Notes under the pieces: model-generated | Seen by the model: the letters and a program-made list of their open reading frames with translations, nothing else | Told to the model about the DNA's origin: nothing | The model's database searches: none | Shown: positions 26,360 to 34,807 of the stretch, in pieces | How positions within the stretch are numbered: the first letter of the stretch is position 1 | How the letters are laid out: each line of letters starts with the position of its first letter | Position numbers and translations under genes: made by a program | Assembly (NCBI RefSeq): GCF_041915215.1 | Contig: NZ_JAYSBV010000013.1 | DNA from: Zoogloea sp021286885 | GTDB taxonomy: Bacteria > Pseudomonadota > Gammaproteobacteria > Burkholderiales > Rhodocyclaceae | Direction: 5' to 3' (one strand) | Length of the DNA: 64,000 bases

Positions 26360-26380
26360 CGTAACGCCACTGGCGTTACG
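26360..26380. promoter_or_regulatory. Perfect palindromic operator of toxin-antitoxin pair
   Basis: CGTAACGCCA-C-TGGCGTTACG is a ten-base perfect inverted repeat around one central base, just upstream of the antitoxin gene. It is the expected site for ribbon-helix-helix autorepression. Confidence 0.7.
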
Positions 26381-26503
26381 GATTCGGCACACCGGGTTGC
26401 GCAGGCGGCGCGCCCAAGCTCCGCACAGCCTGCGCCTCAACGCCAGCCCCCCACCCGCCCCCCAACATGCAAAAATCGAGCTTTAGCGTTTGAGCTTCAC
26501 CCC

Positions 26504-26926
26504 ATGATTGCAGAAACCTGGCTTCCTCCCCTGGCGGGGGGGCTTTTGATTGGTGCGGCGGCGGCGCTGCTGCTGGTGCTCACGGGCCGGATTGCGGGTA
26601 TCAGCGGCATGCTGCGCGGGCTGGTGCTGGGCCCGGAGCGGGGGATGCGGGTGCTGTTTCTGCTCGGGCTGGTGCTGGGGGCGGGGCTGATGGGCTATGG
26701 GCAAGGCAGCCTGCCCCAGGCCCGGAGCGGGTTTCCGCCGGTGCTGCTGGTGCTGGGCGGGTTGCTGGTGGGTTTGGGAAGCGGCATGGCCCGGGGTTGC
26801 ACCAGCGGGCATGGGGTGTGCGGGCTGGCGCGGCGTTCGCGGCGTTCGGTGATCGCGGTGGGGATCTTCATGGGCACAGCGGTGCTGACCACCTATGTGG
26901 TGCGCCACTTGGGAGGCATCCAATGA
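26504..26926 (+). CDS. YeeE/YedE family membrane protein, N-terminal half
   Basis: 140 residues with four hydrophobic segments and the family motif GCTSGHGVCG. YeeE/YedE (sulf_transp) proteins take up thiosulfate or related sulfur species; the Cys in the motif is the relay residue in characterised homologues. Its stop overlaps the start of the second half (ATGATG), so together they form a split transporter. No TusA or rhodanese partner is adjacent, although a rhodanese lies at 34.3 kb. Confidence 0.85.
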   Translation: MIAETWLPPLAGGLLIGAAAALLLVLTGRIAGISGMLRGLVLGPERGMRVLFLLGLVLGAGLMGYGQGSLPQARSGFPPVLLVLGGLLVGLGSGMARGCTSGHGVCGLARRSRRSVIAVGIFMGTAVLTTYVVRHLGGIQ

Positions 26927-27354
26927 TGCTGATCGGGCTTGCGTATCTGGCCTGCGGGCTGTTGTTCGGGCTGGGGCTGGCCTTGTCGGGCATGACTTCG
27001 CCCCTCAAGGTGCTGGGCTTTCTGGATGTGGCGGGGGCCTGGAATCCGGCCTTGATGCTGGTGCTGGGCGGCGCGGTGGGGGTGGCGGGGGTGGCTTTCC
27101 ATTTCATCCTGCGCCGCCCGCGCCCGGTGCTGGGTGAGCGCTTTCATGTATCGGGCGCGACCCGGGCGGATCTGGGGCTGGTGCTGGGCTCGGCCCTGTT
27201 CGGGATGGGCTGGGGGATCTGCGGCTACTGCCCGGGCCCGGCCCTGGCCCTGCTGGCGGTGCCCGACAACCCGGAAACCCTGCCCGTGCTGGCGGGGCTG
27301 GGGCTGGGCATCCTGATTTCGATTCTGACCGACCGGCTCTACGGGCCGGACTGA
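26923..27354 (+). CDS. YeeE/YedE family membrane protein, C-terminal half
   Basis: 143 residues, four membrane segments, with GMTSPLKVLGFLD and the second conserved ICGYCPGPAL motif. It pairs with the preceding gene as a two-component sulfur transporter (sometimes named PmpA/PmpB). The start at 26923 overlaps the preceding stop codon. Confidence 0.85.
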   Translation: MMLIGLAYLACGLLFGLGLALSGMTSPLKVLGFLDVAGAWNPALMLVLGGAVGVAGVAFHFILRRPRPVLGERFHVSGATRADLGLVLGSALFGMGWGICGYCPGPALALLAVPDNPETLPVLAGLGLGILISILTDRLYGPD

Positions 27355-27405
27355 GCCCGCTTCAGTTCAAGGCTTCAACCCAAGGCTTCAACTCAGCGCT
27401 TCGAC

Positions 27406-27696
27406 TCACTCTTCCCAGCCAAACACCCACTTGGCGACGCCGATCAAGACCATCAACACCAGGGCGGCGGACTCGATCCAGAACCACGCCCTGGGGTAGC
27501 GGTAACAGATGGCCAGGGGCAGACAGATGAAACCCATCCCCCACAACAGGGGCTGGTGCAGCACCGGCACGGGCAGCACCCGGCGCACTCCGGTGCAGAA
27601 ACGGGCCACGGCGCCCCGGTAATCCATGGTGCTGATGATCCCGACGCCCAGGGTCACCCACCAGATCAGCAGCAAAAATACGGCAAAACTCCACAT
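27406..27696 (-). CDS. Small membrane protein, unknown function
   Basis: 96 residues with two or three hydrophobic segments (FAVFLLLIWWVTLGVGII; WFWIESAALVLMVLIGVAKWVF). No family recognised. Convergent with the YeeE pair and divergent from the patatin gene. Confidence 0.6.
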   Translation of the reverse strand: MWSFAVFLLLIWWVTLGVGIISTMDYRGAVARFCTGVRRVLPVPVLHQPLLWGMGFICLPLAICYRYPRAWFWIESAALVLMVLIGVAKWVFGWEE

Positions 27697-27946
27697 CGCC
27701 CAGACTCCAGATCATTGCGTTGCATGCAGCCCGGGAGGATACGGACTCCGGGGCGGCAGGGCCATGATCCATTGGGCTTAGAGGGGCCGGCGGCAAACGT
27801 AAAAAACCATGCGAGCCCGCCAAAATAATGCACATTTCATTGACGCCCCAAAGCGTGTCATCTACTTGTAGAGGGCGTGATCCACGCACGCCGGGCTGGC
27901 GCCTGCTGCCCCGGCGCCAATCCCTCTTCAAGACACGGTGGCCCCC

Positions 27947-29764
27947 ATGACAACACCCGCACCTGATCCCCACACCCCGGATGGCGCACGCCGCTGGTTT
28001 GCCCAGCCAAACATCCAGGTCAGCCCACCGCCCGCCCCGGGCTGCTTTGAAATCGGCCTGACCCTGGGCGGTACGGTTTCGGCGGGGGCCTGGACGGCAG
28101 GGGTGCTGGACTTTCTGATCGAGGCGCTGGAGCAGTGGGAACAGGCGCGCCAGCAGGCCCTTCAGGCCGGAACAGCGCTGCCGCCCTGGCAACGCCACAA
28201 GGTGGTGCTCAAGGTGATCGCCGGCACCTCAGGCGGGGGCGTGTGTGCCGCCACCCTGGCCAAGGCCCTGGCCTACGATTTTGTGCACGTGCGCTATACC
28301 CCCGACGCGCCCCCCTCGCCGGCCACGGCGGCGGCCAATCCCCTGTTCCGGCTGTGGACGCAAACCCTGGATATCGAAGGCTTTTGTGCGGGCAAAGACC
28401 TGCAGGACGGCCCCAATGCCGGTACGCTGCGCTCCCTGTTGAACCCCGGGCCCCTGCTCCAGGGCTGCGCCGACATTGCAGACTTTCCTACGGGGCCGCT
28501 GGCACCCGCCTCGGCCCGGCCCTATGTGAGCGAACCCCTGACCCTGCTGCTGACCCTCTCCAACCTAACCGGGGTGCCCTACAAGGTGGCCTATAGTGCC
28601 GGCAGCAACCGGGGGCAAAATTACCGCAAGCATGCCGATTATGTGCGCATCGAATGCCATTACACCCGGGCATCCCTGCAGCAGAGCGGCTGGCCGGATG
28701 CGCTCCAGGTCACCAGCCTGCCCAATCCCCCCGACCATTTCACGCCCTGGCAGGACGTGACCCACTTCGCCCGGGCCACCGGCGCGTTTCCGGTGGGCTT
28801 TCCGCCGGTCAGCCTGAGCCGCCCGGCCTGGCATTACCTGTACCAGCCGGTCATCACCCATAGGCTCCAGGGTACCTATCCCAAAATCGTGCAGATCCCC
28901 GAGGTGTGCGTGTGGGAGCCCGCCTGGGCCAATTGGAACCAGAATCCCCAGGCGGCTTACCATTTCACGGCGGTGGATGGGGGCGTGTTCAACAACGAGC
29001 CGGTCGAACTGGCGCGCCGCCATCTGGCCGGCCTGCTGGGCTCCAACCCCCGCAGCGGCGAGGCAGCCAACCGGGCCATCATTCTGATAGACCCGTTCTC
29101 GGATGAAGTCAGCCCGGGGGTCAGCGGCGACCCGTCCCTGTTCCAGACCGTCGGCGGCCTGGCGGGGGCCTGCCTGAGCAATGCCCGTTATTCGAGCCAG
29201 GATTTCCATCTGGCGGGCGATGACAACGTATATAGCCGTTTCCTGCTCACCGCCATCCGCAGCCCTGCCGGCGAACCGTCGATCTCGGGCAGCGGCGCCC
29301 TCGCCTGTTCGCCCCTGTCGGCCTTTGGCGGCTTTCTGAGCCCGGCGTTTCGGGAGCATGATTTCTACCTGGGGCGCCGCAACTGCCAGCGCTTCCTCCA
29401 GGCCTGGTTCACGCTGCCCGCCAACAACCCGCTCTTTGGTGTCACCGACACGAAAGGCGCTCTGGAATATCCCATCATCCCGCTCCTGGGCAGCGCAGTC
29501 CCTGAACAAGGCCAGGCGCCCTGGCCCGCCAAAGCCTTTGCCCTCGACACCCCACGCCCGGGCGATGCGGTGCCGGTCGAAGACATGGTGAAAGCCCGTC
29601 TGGGCCAGGTGGTGGGCACCGCCATCAATGCCCTCCCCTTCTGGCCCAGCCTGCTGGCCCGCCTGCTCAAGGGCTTCATCTGCTGCACCCTGGGCAAGTC
29701 CATCCTCAGCACCATCACCCAAGCCCTGCGCCAGGCCGGTCTGGCCAAGGCGTGGTGGCGCTGA
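27947..29764 (+). CDS. Patatin-like phospholipase
   Basis: 605 residues. The oxyanion region LTLGGTVSAGAW, nucleophile elbow GTSGGG (Ser95) and catalytic Asp in VDGGVFNNEP define a patatin-type Ser-Asp acyl hydrolase. A long C-terminal region (from about 400) extends beyond the usual catalytic unit and ends in a hydrophobic segment, suggesting membrane association. ATG 27947 is preferred over GTG 27938. No cyclase or other CBASS gene is adjacent, so a defence role is not supported. Confidence 0.88.
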   Translation: MTTPAPDPHTPDGARRWFAQPNIQVSPPPAPGCFEIGLTLGGTVSAGAWTAGVLDFLIEALEQWEQARQQALQAGTALPPWQRHKVVLKVIAGTSGGGVCAATLAKALAYDFVHVRYTPDAPPSPATAAANPLFRLWTQTLDIEGFCAGKDLQDGPNAGTLRSLLNPGPLLQGCADIADFPTGPLAPASARPYVSEPLTLLLTLSNLTGVPYKVAYSAGSNRGQNYRKHADYVRIECHYTRASLQQSGWPDALQVTSLPNPPDHFTPWQDVTHFARATGAFPVGFPPVSLSRPAWHYLYQPVITHRLQGTYPKIVQIPEVCVWEPAWANWNQNPQAAYHFTAVDGGVFNNEPVELARRHLAGLLGSNPRSGEAANRAIILIDPFSDEVSPGVSGDPSLFQTVGGLAGACLSNARYSSQDFHLAGDDNVYSRFLLTAIRSPAGEPSISGSGALACSPLSAFGGFLSPAFREHDFYLGRRNCQRFLQAWFTLPANNPLFGVTDTKGALEYPIIPLLGSAVPEQGQAPWPAKAFALDTPRPGDAVPVEDMVKARLGQVVGTAINALPFWPSLLARLLKGFICCTLGKSILSTITQALRQAGLAKAWWR

Positions 29765-29771
29765 GGGGGCG

Positions 29772-30260
29772 CTAAAGCAGCCGTGCCATGCGTCGCCCCA
29801 TGGCAGCGGCGATCAGGTGATGCCAGGGGCTCACCAGCGCCAGATAGGCACGCCCGGCCAGGTTGTGGGGGCGCACCAGCGTGGTCACATGCAGGGCGCC
29901 GGGCTGCCAGAGCAAGGACAGGCGGAAGTCCAGGTGGCGATCATCCTCCCCCAGCACCAACTCGTGGGGGCCCAGGGCGAGCACCCGGAACACGCCCACC
30001 TGCACGCCCGGCTGCAAGGGCCCCTGGAGTACGAAGGGGTCACCGGCCCCGGTCTTGAGGCCCAGGGGCGCCACCACCCGATCCCGCAAGCGCATCAGCC
30101 CATCCACCCAGCCCGGGGCTGCGTGGGTGAAGGCAGTCAGCAGGCGGGACGGGTCGGGCGGGGTGGCGGCTGCAGCCCCTGTGAGGGGCTGGCATTTGTG
30201 ATCCTGCCAGCCATAGGCGGCAGCGTCGGCGGCGAGCAAGGAAGCAGCGGGCAAGGACAT
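29772..30260 (-). CDS. DUF2867 family protein, copy A
   Basis: 162 residues. DUF2867 proteins are SRPBCC-like in appearance: GWVDGLMRLRDRVVAPLGLKT, GVFRVLALGPHELVLGEDDRHLDFRLSLL, then RPHNLAGRAYLALVSPWHHLI. Function unknown. It is paralogous to the gene at 30859-31371, sharing the LG(E)xDxHLxFR and GRAY(L/F)AL motifs. Convergent with the patatin gene eight bases away. Confidence 0.75.
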   Translation of the reverse strand: MSLPAASLLAADAAAYGWQDHKCQPLTGAAAATPPDPSRLLTAFTHAAPGWVDGLMRLRDRVVAPLGLKTGAGDPFVLQGPLQPGVQVGVFRVLALGPHELVLGEDDRHLDFRLSLLWQPGALHVTTLVRPHNLAGRAYLALVSPWHHLIAAAMGRRMARLL

Positions 30261-30365
30261 GATGGATGATTCCAAACGGCGAAAACCGCAGTGTGCCCGC
30301 CCACAGGCAAAAGGCGTGGGGAGAACGTGTGGCAGAACGTCAACCGCGCCCCACGCCCGGGGTGT

Positions 30366-30674
30366 TCAGCGCTGGAGCTTCACCCATTCATCATCCACAT
30401 TCACCACCACGCAGGGAGCCTCGCCCTCTTTGCGGAAGGCTTCGCAGGCGGCCAGGGCGTCTTGCTGAGCAAATTTGGGGCTGGTGCGCTCGGCCCGCCA
30501 GGCCCAGCTCCCGCTGGGGGATTGGGCGAAAGCCTTGTGCTTGTAGGCGATGAAGTATTCCTTGGTGTAGGCGGTGAGGGCCGGATAGGTGCGGATCACT
30601 TCAGCCCCTGCCCACACGGGGCTGGAAATCAGGGCGGCAAGCACGGACAGGGCAGACAGACGCAGCGGGGACAT
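30366..30674 (-). CDS. Small secreted protein, unknown function
   Basis: 102 residues. A signal peptide (MSPLRLSALSVLAALISSPVWA) is followed by a mature part with two cysteines (ACEAF...APCVVV) that could form a disulfide. Lies between two DUF2867 paralogues. No family recognised. Confidence 0.6.
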   Translation of the reverse strand: MSPLRLSALSVLAALISSPVWAGAEVIRTYPALTAYTKEYFIAYKHKAFAQSPSGSWAWRAERTSPKFAQQDALAACEAFRKEGEAPCVVVNVDDEWVKLQR

Positions 30675-30772
30675 GGCGGACGATGTCAGGTGGTTGAAAG
30701 CCCTGGATCATAGCGCATGTCAAAGAAATTTTTTGATGTAGCCCTTGATGTGGCCTACATGGGCGGGCATGC

Positions 30773-30810
30773 CAAAAAAAAGTCCTGCGGATGTGGCATC
30801 CGGCAGGACT
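30773..30810 (-). terminator. Intrinsic terminator downstream of DUF2867 copy B
   Basis: On the minus strand AGTCCTGC...GCAGGACT, with an inner GGATG/CATCC extension, forms a long stem with one bulge followed by eight Ts. Lies 49 bases past the stop at 30859. Confidence 0.8.
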
Positions 30811-30858
30811 GTCAGGGAGGTGCAACCAGGGGCCGGACACTCGCCAGCCTGAAAAGCC

Positions 30859-31371
30859 TTATTGAAGCGTCGCCCCGTCCAGCTGGCGCAGGGTGGCCCG
30901 GGCAATCACCGGCATGATGCGGCGGTGGAAGGGTTTGATCAGCGCAAAGTAGGCGCGGCCCACGCTGTTGTGGGGATAGACCCAGGTGGACACCGCCAGT
31001 TGCGGGCCCCGGGGGCCGGGGGAAAGATGCAAAGAGGTGCGAAAGCGCAGGTGGGTATCTTCTTCGCCCAGCACCACCTCATCGGCCTCCAGCGCGTAGA
31101 TGCGGAACAGGCCGACCTGCTGGCCCACCTGGTAGGGCGGCAGGGGCGGGCGGCGGGGCACCTGGGCGGTCTTGAAGCCCAGGGGCGACACCAGCCGGTT
31201 GCGCAGCCGCAGGAGCAGATGGAACCATTCAGGCGCACCCCGGAAGAAAGCGGCAAGGAGCTGGTCGATGCTCTGCACGTCCGCCGGCAGATCGATCACA
31301 CAGCAATCCTGGTAGGCACGAGTGGGCATGTCATCGCGCAGCATCGACGAGAGGGGAATGTGATTGAACAT
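30859..31371 (-). CDS. DUF2867 family protein, copy B
   Basis: 170 residues, paralogue of the 29772-30260 product: EWFHLLLRLRNRLVSPLGFKT, VGLFRIYALEADEVVLGEEDTHLRFRTSL, YPHNSVGRAYFALIKPFHRRIM. The order and spacing of motifs are the same in both copies. Function unknown. Followed by a strong terminator, so it is monocistronic. Confidence 0.75.
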   Translation of the reverse strand: MFNHIPLSSMLRDDMPTRAYQDCCVIDLPADVQSIDQLLAAFFRGAPEWFHLLLRLRNRLVSPLGFKTAQVPRRPPLPPYQVGQQVGLFRIYALEADEVVLGEEDTHLRFRTSLHLSPGPRGPQLAVSTWVYPHNSVGRAYFALIKPFHRRIMPVIARATLRQLDGATLQ

Positions 31372-31457
31372 GACATCGTCCTTATTTCAGATGTATGTCA
31401 ATCTACCATGTCACTCGCTCCACAATGTAACGAAAATGCATGAACGAGCGTATGAAT

Positions 31458-31655
31458 TCACACGCACTGCACGGGCACGATGCAATCCACCGGGCACAGA
31501 TTCTGGCACTCGGGGCTATCAAAAAACCCTTTGCATTCAGTGCATAAACCCGCATCAATCTCAAAATGCACGGCCCCCATGGCAATCGCCTCATTGGGGC
31601 ATTCGGGGGTGCATACGTCGCAGTTGATACATTCGGCAGTAATCATCAGCGGCAT
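31458..31655 (-). CDS. YfhL-type 2[4Fe-4S] ferredoxin
   Basis: 65 residues. Two clusters: CINCDVCTPECP and CTECKGFFDSPECQNLCP, the second with the insertion typical of YfhL/Alvin-type ferredoxins. A low-potential electron carrier in the cytoplasm. The start matches the family N-terminus (MALLIT-like), although no clear ribosome site is visible. Confidence 0.9.
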   Translation of the reverse strand: MPLMITAECINCDVCTPECPNEAIAMGAVHFEIDAGLCTECKGFFDSPECQNLCPVDCIVPVQCV

Positions 31656-31700
31656 GATTTAACACCATTTAAACATCATAATTTTTAAGTAAACCTGCGC

Positions 31701-31994
31701 TCAGCGCGCAAGCAAACAGACCAACGCCAGGATCAGCCAGGCCAAACATGCGCCACTGGAAAGCAGGCTCTCCAGCCAGGGGCGCCGGGGGCGCACACCC
31801 AGCCCGCTGCTCAACCCGGCCCCCATGGCGGCCAGCAGGCAGACTAGAGACGGCCAATCGGGATCCCCCCAGCGGTTACGAGCCACTTCCGGGTGCCCCA
31901 TCAAAAGCACGGCCAGTACGACCCCGCTCAGCAGCGCCAGACGACGGAAGCCCTGCTCGGCCTTGGGCGCGTCGGCATCAAAACCGGGCTGCAT
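31701..31994 (-). CDS. Small membrane protein encoded after Rieske gene
   Basis: 97 residues with three hydrophobic segments (LALLSGVVLAVLLMG; SLVCLLAAMGAGLSSGLGV; ACLAWLILALVCLLA). ATG lies four bases after the Rieske stop, so it is probably co-transcribed and perhaps anchors or partners that protein. No family recognised. Confidence 0.6.
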   Translation of the reverse strand: MQPGFDADAPKAEQGFRRLALLSGVVLAVLLMGHPEVARNRWGDPDWPSLVCLLAAMGAGLSSGLGVRPRRPWLESLLSSGACLAWLILALVCLLAR

Positions 31995-31997
31995 GAC

Positions 31998-32627
31998 TCA
32001 GGCTGCGCCGGGGCCATCGGCACCAATCAGCAGGCGCCCTTCGCTCAGGTAGTAATGGGGCGGGACTTCCAGATTGCTGGGGGCGGGCTTGTTCTGATAC
32101 ACCCGCCCGGCCAGATCGAAGGTGGAGCCGTGGCAGGGGCACAGAAAACCGCCGGGCCAATCAGCCCCCAGGGCCGGGTTGCCGGCCTGGAAGGCGCTGG
32201 ACGGGGAGCAGCCCAAATGGGTGCAGATGCCCACCGCCACAAACAAGGCGGGGTTGCGGGAACGGTGCAGGTTGCGGGCGTACTCGGGCTGCTGGCTTTC
32301 TGCCCGGGATTCCGGGTCCAGCAGGCGCGGGGCGGCTTTCTCCAGAGAGGCCAGCATTTCGGGGCTGCGGTGCAGAATCCAGACCGGCTTGCCGCGCCAC
32401 TCCACCACCATCATCTCCCCGGGGGCCAGCTTGCTGATATCCACCTCCACCGGCGCCCCCGCCGCCATGGCCCGCTCCGAAGGCGTCAGGCTGCCCACCA
32501 AGGGCACCGCCACACCCAGCCCCGCCAGGGCACTGGCGCCCGCCGTAGCAAACAGCAGCTGGCGACGGCCAGGGGCATCCAGCCCGGCGGGCTGGCAGGA
32601 GGGGCAGGCAACGGGTGCAGGGCACAT
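31998..32627 (-). CDS. petA: Rieske iron-sulfur protein (PetA-like), free-standing
   Basis: 209 residues. An N-terminal twin-arginine-like GRRQLLFATAGASALAG anchor is followed by a Rieske fold with CTHLGC and CPCHGS loops (two Cys, two His) that bind the 2Fe-2S cluster. This is the family of the cytochrome bc1 Rieske subunit, yet no cytochrome b or c1 gene is adjacent. The N-terminus holds an extra CPAPVACPSC cluster. A sigma-54-like promoter lies 80 bases upstream. Confidence 0.88.
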   Translation of the reverse strand: MCPAPVACPSCQPAGLDAPGRRQLLFATAGASALAGLGVAVPLVGSLTPSERAMAAGAPVEVDISKLAPGEMMVVEWRGKPVWILHRSPEMLASLEKAAPRLLDPESRAESQQPEYARNLHRSRNPALFVAVGICTHLGCSPSSAFQAGNPALGADWPGGFLCPCHGSTFDLAGRVYQNKPAPSNLEVPPHYYLSEGRLLIGADGPGAA

Positions 32628-32706
32628 GGGGGGAAACTCCGGGGGAGGTGGTTTGGGGTTGGTGCTTTTTTAATCGCGGGCACCCGGGGAGGTGCGGTGT
32701 TTGCAT

Positions 32707-32722
32707 ATCAAGTCCCGTGCCA
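32707..32722 (-). promoter_or_regulatory. Sigma-54-like promoter for Rieske operon
   Basis: On the minus strand TGGCACGGGACTTGAT fits the TGGCACG-N4-TTGC consensus except for A in place of C in the -12 element. It faces the Rieske gene and lies between it and a divergent sigma-54 activator gene. Confidence 0.45.
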
Positions 32723-32846
32723 TGCCGTCCCCGATCAAAAACATCATGCAGATCAAGCCCCTGCCCGACCACCCCGCCAGCGCGCCCCCTGCCACGCACT
32801 GCCATGACAGCCCGAGCCCCGCAAATCTGGCAGACTTGGCAGCCTC

Positions 32847-32861
32847 TGGCAGTCCCTGCCA
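32847..32861. promoter_or_regulatory. Candidate activator-binding inverted repeat
   Basis: TGGCAG-TCC-CTGCCA lies about 155 bases upstream of the predicted sigma-54 start of the Rieske operon, a usual distance for an enhancer-type site. Further TGGCAG half-sites occur at about 32827-32845. Confidence 0.35.
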
Positions 32862-32886
32862 CCCCCCTCTTGCCGGAGCCACCACC

Positions 32887-34218
32887 ATGGCCGAACTGCA
32901 ACTCCCCGAGCTGGTGTCGTTTCTGGATACCCTGGCCGAGCCCCATATCCTGTGCGACCGGGATTACCGCATCCTGGCGGCCAATGCGGCCTACCGGGCC
33001 CAATGCCCAACCGGCAGCAGCGTGGTGGGGCGGCGCTGCTACGAGGTTTCCCACCACTACACAGTGCCCTGCGACCAGGCGGGGGAATCCTGCCCCCTGG
33101 CGCGCAGCCTGATCTCGGGCCAGCGCGAACGGGTGGTGCATCTGCATCACACCCCCCTGGGCGAGCGCTACGAGAACATCGAGCTTTCGCCCCTGCGCAA
33201 CGGGGCCGGCGACATCGCCTATTTCATCGAACGCCTGGAGCCCCTGCCGGTGGCCCGGGGCCTGGCCGATGCGCGGGGCCTGATCGGGCGCGCCCCAGCC
33301 TTCCGCCAGATGCTTGAACTAGTGGCCCGGGTGGCGCCCAGCGAGGCCAGCGTGCTGCTGCTAGGCGAATCGGGCACCGGCAAGGAGCTGGTGGCCCAGG
33401 CCATCCACGAGGCCAGCCGCCGAGCCAGCGCGCCCTTTGTGGCGGTGGATTGCTCGGGGCTGTCCGAAACCCTGTTTGAAAGCGAACTCTTCGGCCACGA
33501 ACGGGGCGCCTTCACCGGGGCCGCCCAGCGCAAGGCGGGACTGGTGGAAGCGGCTCGGGGCGGCACTTTGTTTCTGGATGAGCTAGGCGAAATCCCCCTA
33601 CCCCTCCAGGTCAAGCTGCTGCGTCTGCTGGAAACGGGCACTTACCGCCGGGTGGGAAGCACCGAGCTGCAACGGGCCGACATCCGGCTGGTATCGGCCA
33701 CCCACCGCCAGCTCAAAGACCAAGTGGCCAGCGGTGCCTTCCGCCACGACCTGTATTACCGGGTGAATACCTTCCCCATCGAACTGCCGCCCCTACGCGA
33801 ACGGCCCGAAGACATCCCCCTGCTGGCCGAGGCCCTGCTCGCCCGGGTGGCACCGGAGCGAGCACTCAAGCTTTCCCCCGATGCGCTGGGCGCCCTCCAG
33901 GCCCATGCCTATCCAGGCAATGTGCGGGAGCTGCGCAACATCCTGGAACGGGCCAGCCTGCTATGCGATGGCGACACCCTGCACCGGGCACACCTGCCCG
34001 CCGAGGTGCGGGCCGCCGAGGTGCGGGCCGTCACGGCACCGGGCTCCCTGCCCTCCACCCCCCCGCCATCCAGCCCGGCCACCCTCCTGGACGACCCCGT
34101 GCGTCTGGCCGAACTGCTGCGCACCTATCCGGGCCCCCGCCAGGCCCTGGCCCGGCAACTGGGGGTGAGCGAGCGCACCCTGTACCGGCGCATCAAGGCC
34201 TTGGGGGATGGGGTATAG
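32887..34218 (+). CDS. Sigma-54-dependent transcriptional activator with PAS-like sensor
   Basis: 443 residues. The N-terminal PAS-like domain has a cysteine motif RRCYEVSHHYTVPC...ESCPLA, which could bind a metal or sense redox state. The AAA+ domain has Walker A GESGTGKE, the sigma-54 contact loop GAFTGA, Walker B LFLDELGE and an arginine finger region. It ends with a Fis-type HTH (ALARQLGVSERTLYRRIKAL). ATG 32887 has GGAG upstream; the frame is open 195 bases further 5' but that segment is non-coding in character. Divergent from the Rieske gene, its likely target. Confidence 0.92.
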   Translation: MAELQLPELVSFLDTLAEPHILCDRDYRILAANAAYRAQCPTGSSVVGRRCYEVSHHYTVPCDQAGESCPLARSLISGQRERVVHLHHTPLGERYENIELSPLRNGAGDIAYFIERLEPLPVARGLADARGLIGRAPAFRQMLELVARVAPSEASVLLLGESGTGKELVAQAIHEASRRASAPFVAVDCSGLSETLFESELFGHERGAFTGAAQRKAGLVEAARGGTLFLDELGEIPLPLQVKLLRLLETGTYRRVGSTELQRADIRLVSATHRQLKDQVASGAFRHDLYYRVNTFPIELPPLRERPEDIPLLAEALLARVAPERALKLSPDALGALQAHAYPGNVRELRNILERASLLCDGDTLHRAHLPAEVRAAEVRAVTAPGSLPSTPPPSSPATLLDDPVRLAELLRTYPGPRQALARQLGVSERTLYRRIKALGDGV

Positions 34219-34264
34219 AACTAGGTTTCCTTTGGGTAGCTGGCTTGCGGTAGGCGCGGCGTGG

Positions 34265-34280
34265 AGCATAAGATTATGCT
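34265..34280. promoter_or_regulatory. Palindrome upstream of rhodanese gene
   Basis: AGCATAA-GA-TTATGCT is a perfect seven-base-arm inverted repeat 42 bases before the rhodanese start, where it would overlap the promoter. Candidate operator of an ArsR- or MerR-type regulator; the regulator is not identified. Confidence 0.45.
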
Positions 34281-34322
34281 GATAATCCCCGTGTATTTTC
34301 TCGCCCACCCCTCGGAGCCCCC

Positions 34323-34703
34323 ATGAAAACCGCCCACGATCTGCTCGCCGCCGCCAAAGCCCGTATTCAGGAAATCAACGTGGATCAGGCTGATGAAGCC
34401 ATCCTCAAGGCCGATGCCCTGATCGACGTGCGCGAGGCCGACGAATACGCCGCCGGCCACCTGCCCGGCGCCATGCTGATTCCCCGGGGGCTGCTGGAAT
34501 TCAAGCTCTCGATGATGCCCCAGCTGAACGACCGGGCCCTGCCGATTGTGGTGTACTGTCAGGGCGGCGGCCGCTCGGCCCTGGCTGCAAGCACGCTGAT
34601 GGACATGGGCTACAACAACGTGCGCTCCCTGGCCGGGGGCTTTGAAGCCTGGAACAAGGCCGGCAAGCCGGTGATCCGCCCGGAGCCGGTCAAGTACGAC
34701 TAA
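34323..34703 (+). CDS. Rhodanese-like sulfurtransferase
   Basis: 126 residues, a single rhodanese domain. Active-site loop VVYCQGGGRSA with the catalytic Cys, plus the ADALIDVREADEYAAGHLPGA strand typical of the family. Cytoplasmic transfer of sulfane sulfur from thiosulfate or persulfides. GGAG precedes ATG. It may act with the YeeE/YedE transporter seven kilobases away, by function only. Confidence 0.92.
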   Translation: MKTAHDLLAAAKARIQEINVDQADEAILKADALIDVREADEYAAGHLPGAMLIPRGLLEFKLSMMPQLNDRALPIVVYCQGGGRSALAASTLMDMGYNNVRSLAGGFEAWNKAGKPVIRPEPVKYD

Positions 34704-34754
34704 ACGCCCCCTTCAGCGACCTCCACCGATCTCCACCAACCTCCACACACGCCA

Positions 34755-34774
34755 ACGGCGCCCGCAGGCGCCGT
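34755..34774. terminator. Hairpin after rhodanese gene
   Basis: ACGGCGCC-CGCA-GGCGCCGT, a perfect eight-base stem 52 bases past the stop. No T-run follows, so termination efficiency is uncertain. It sits between two convergent genes. Confidence 0.45.
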
Positions 34775-34807
34775 CTGGTCACATCATCAAGCCAGGAGTG
34801 ACCGGGC

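Noticed and set aside
27938..29764. Patatin gene as part of a CBASS antiphage operon
   Set aside because: No CD-NTase or accessory Cap gene is adjacent; the flanking genes are ordinary.
32692..32886. Upstream extension of the sigma-54 activator to 32692
   Set aside because: The extra 65 codons are Pro/His/Ser-rich, cover the divergent promoter region, and a ribosome site precedes ATG 32887.
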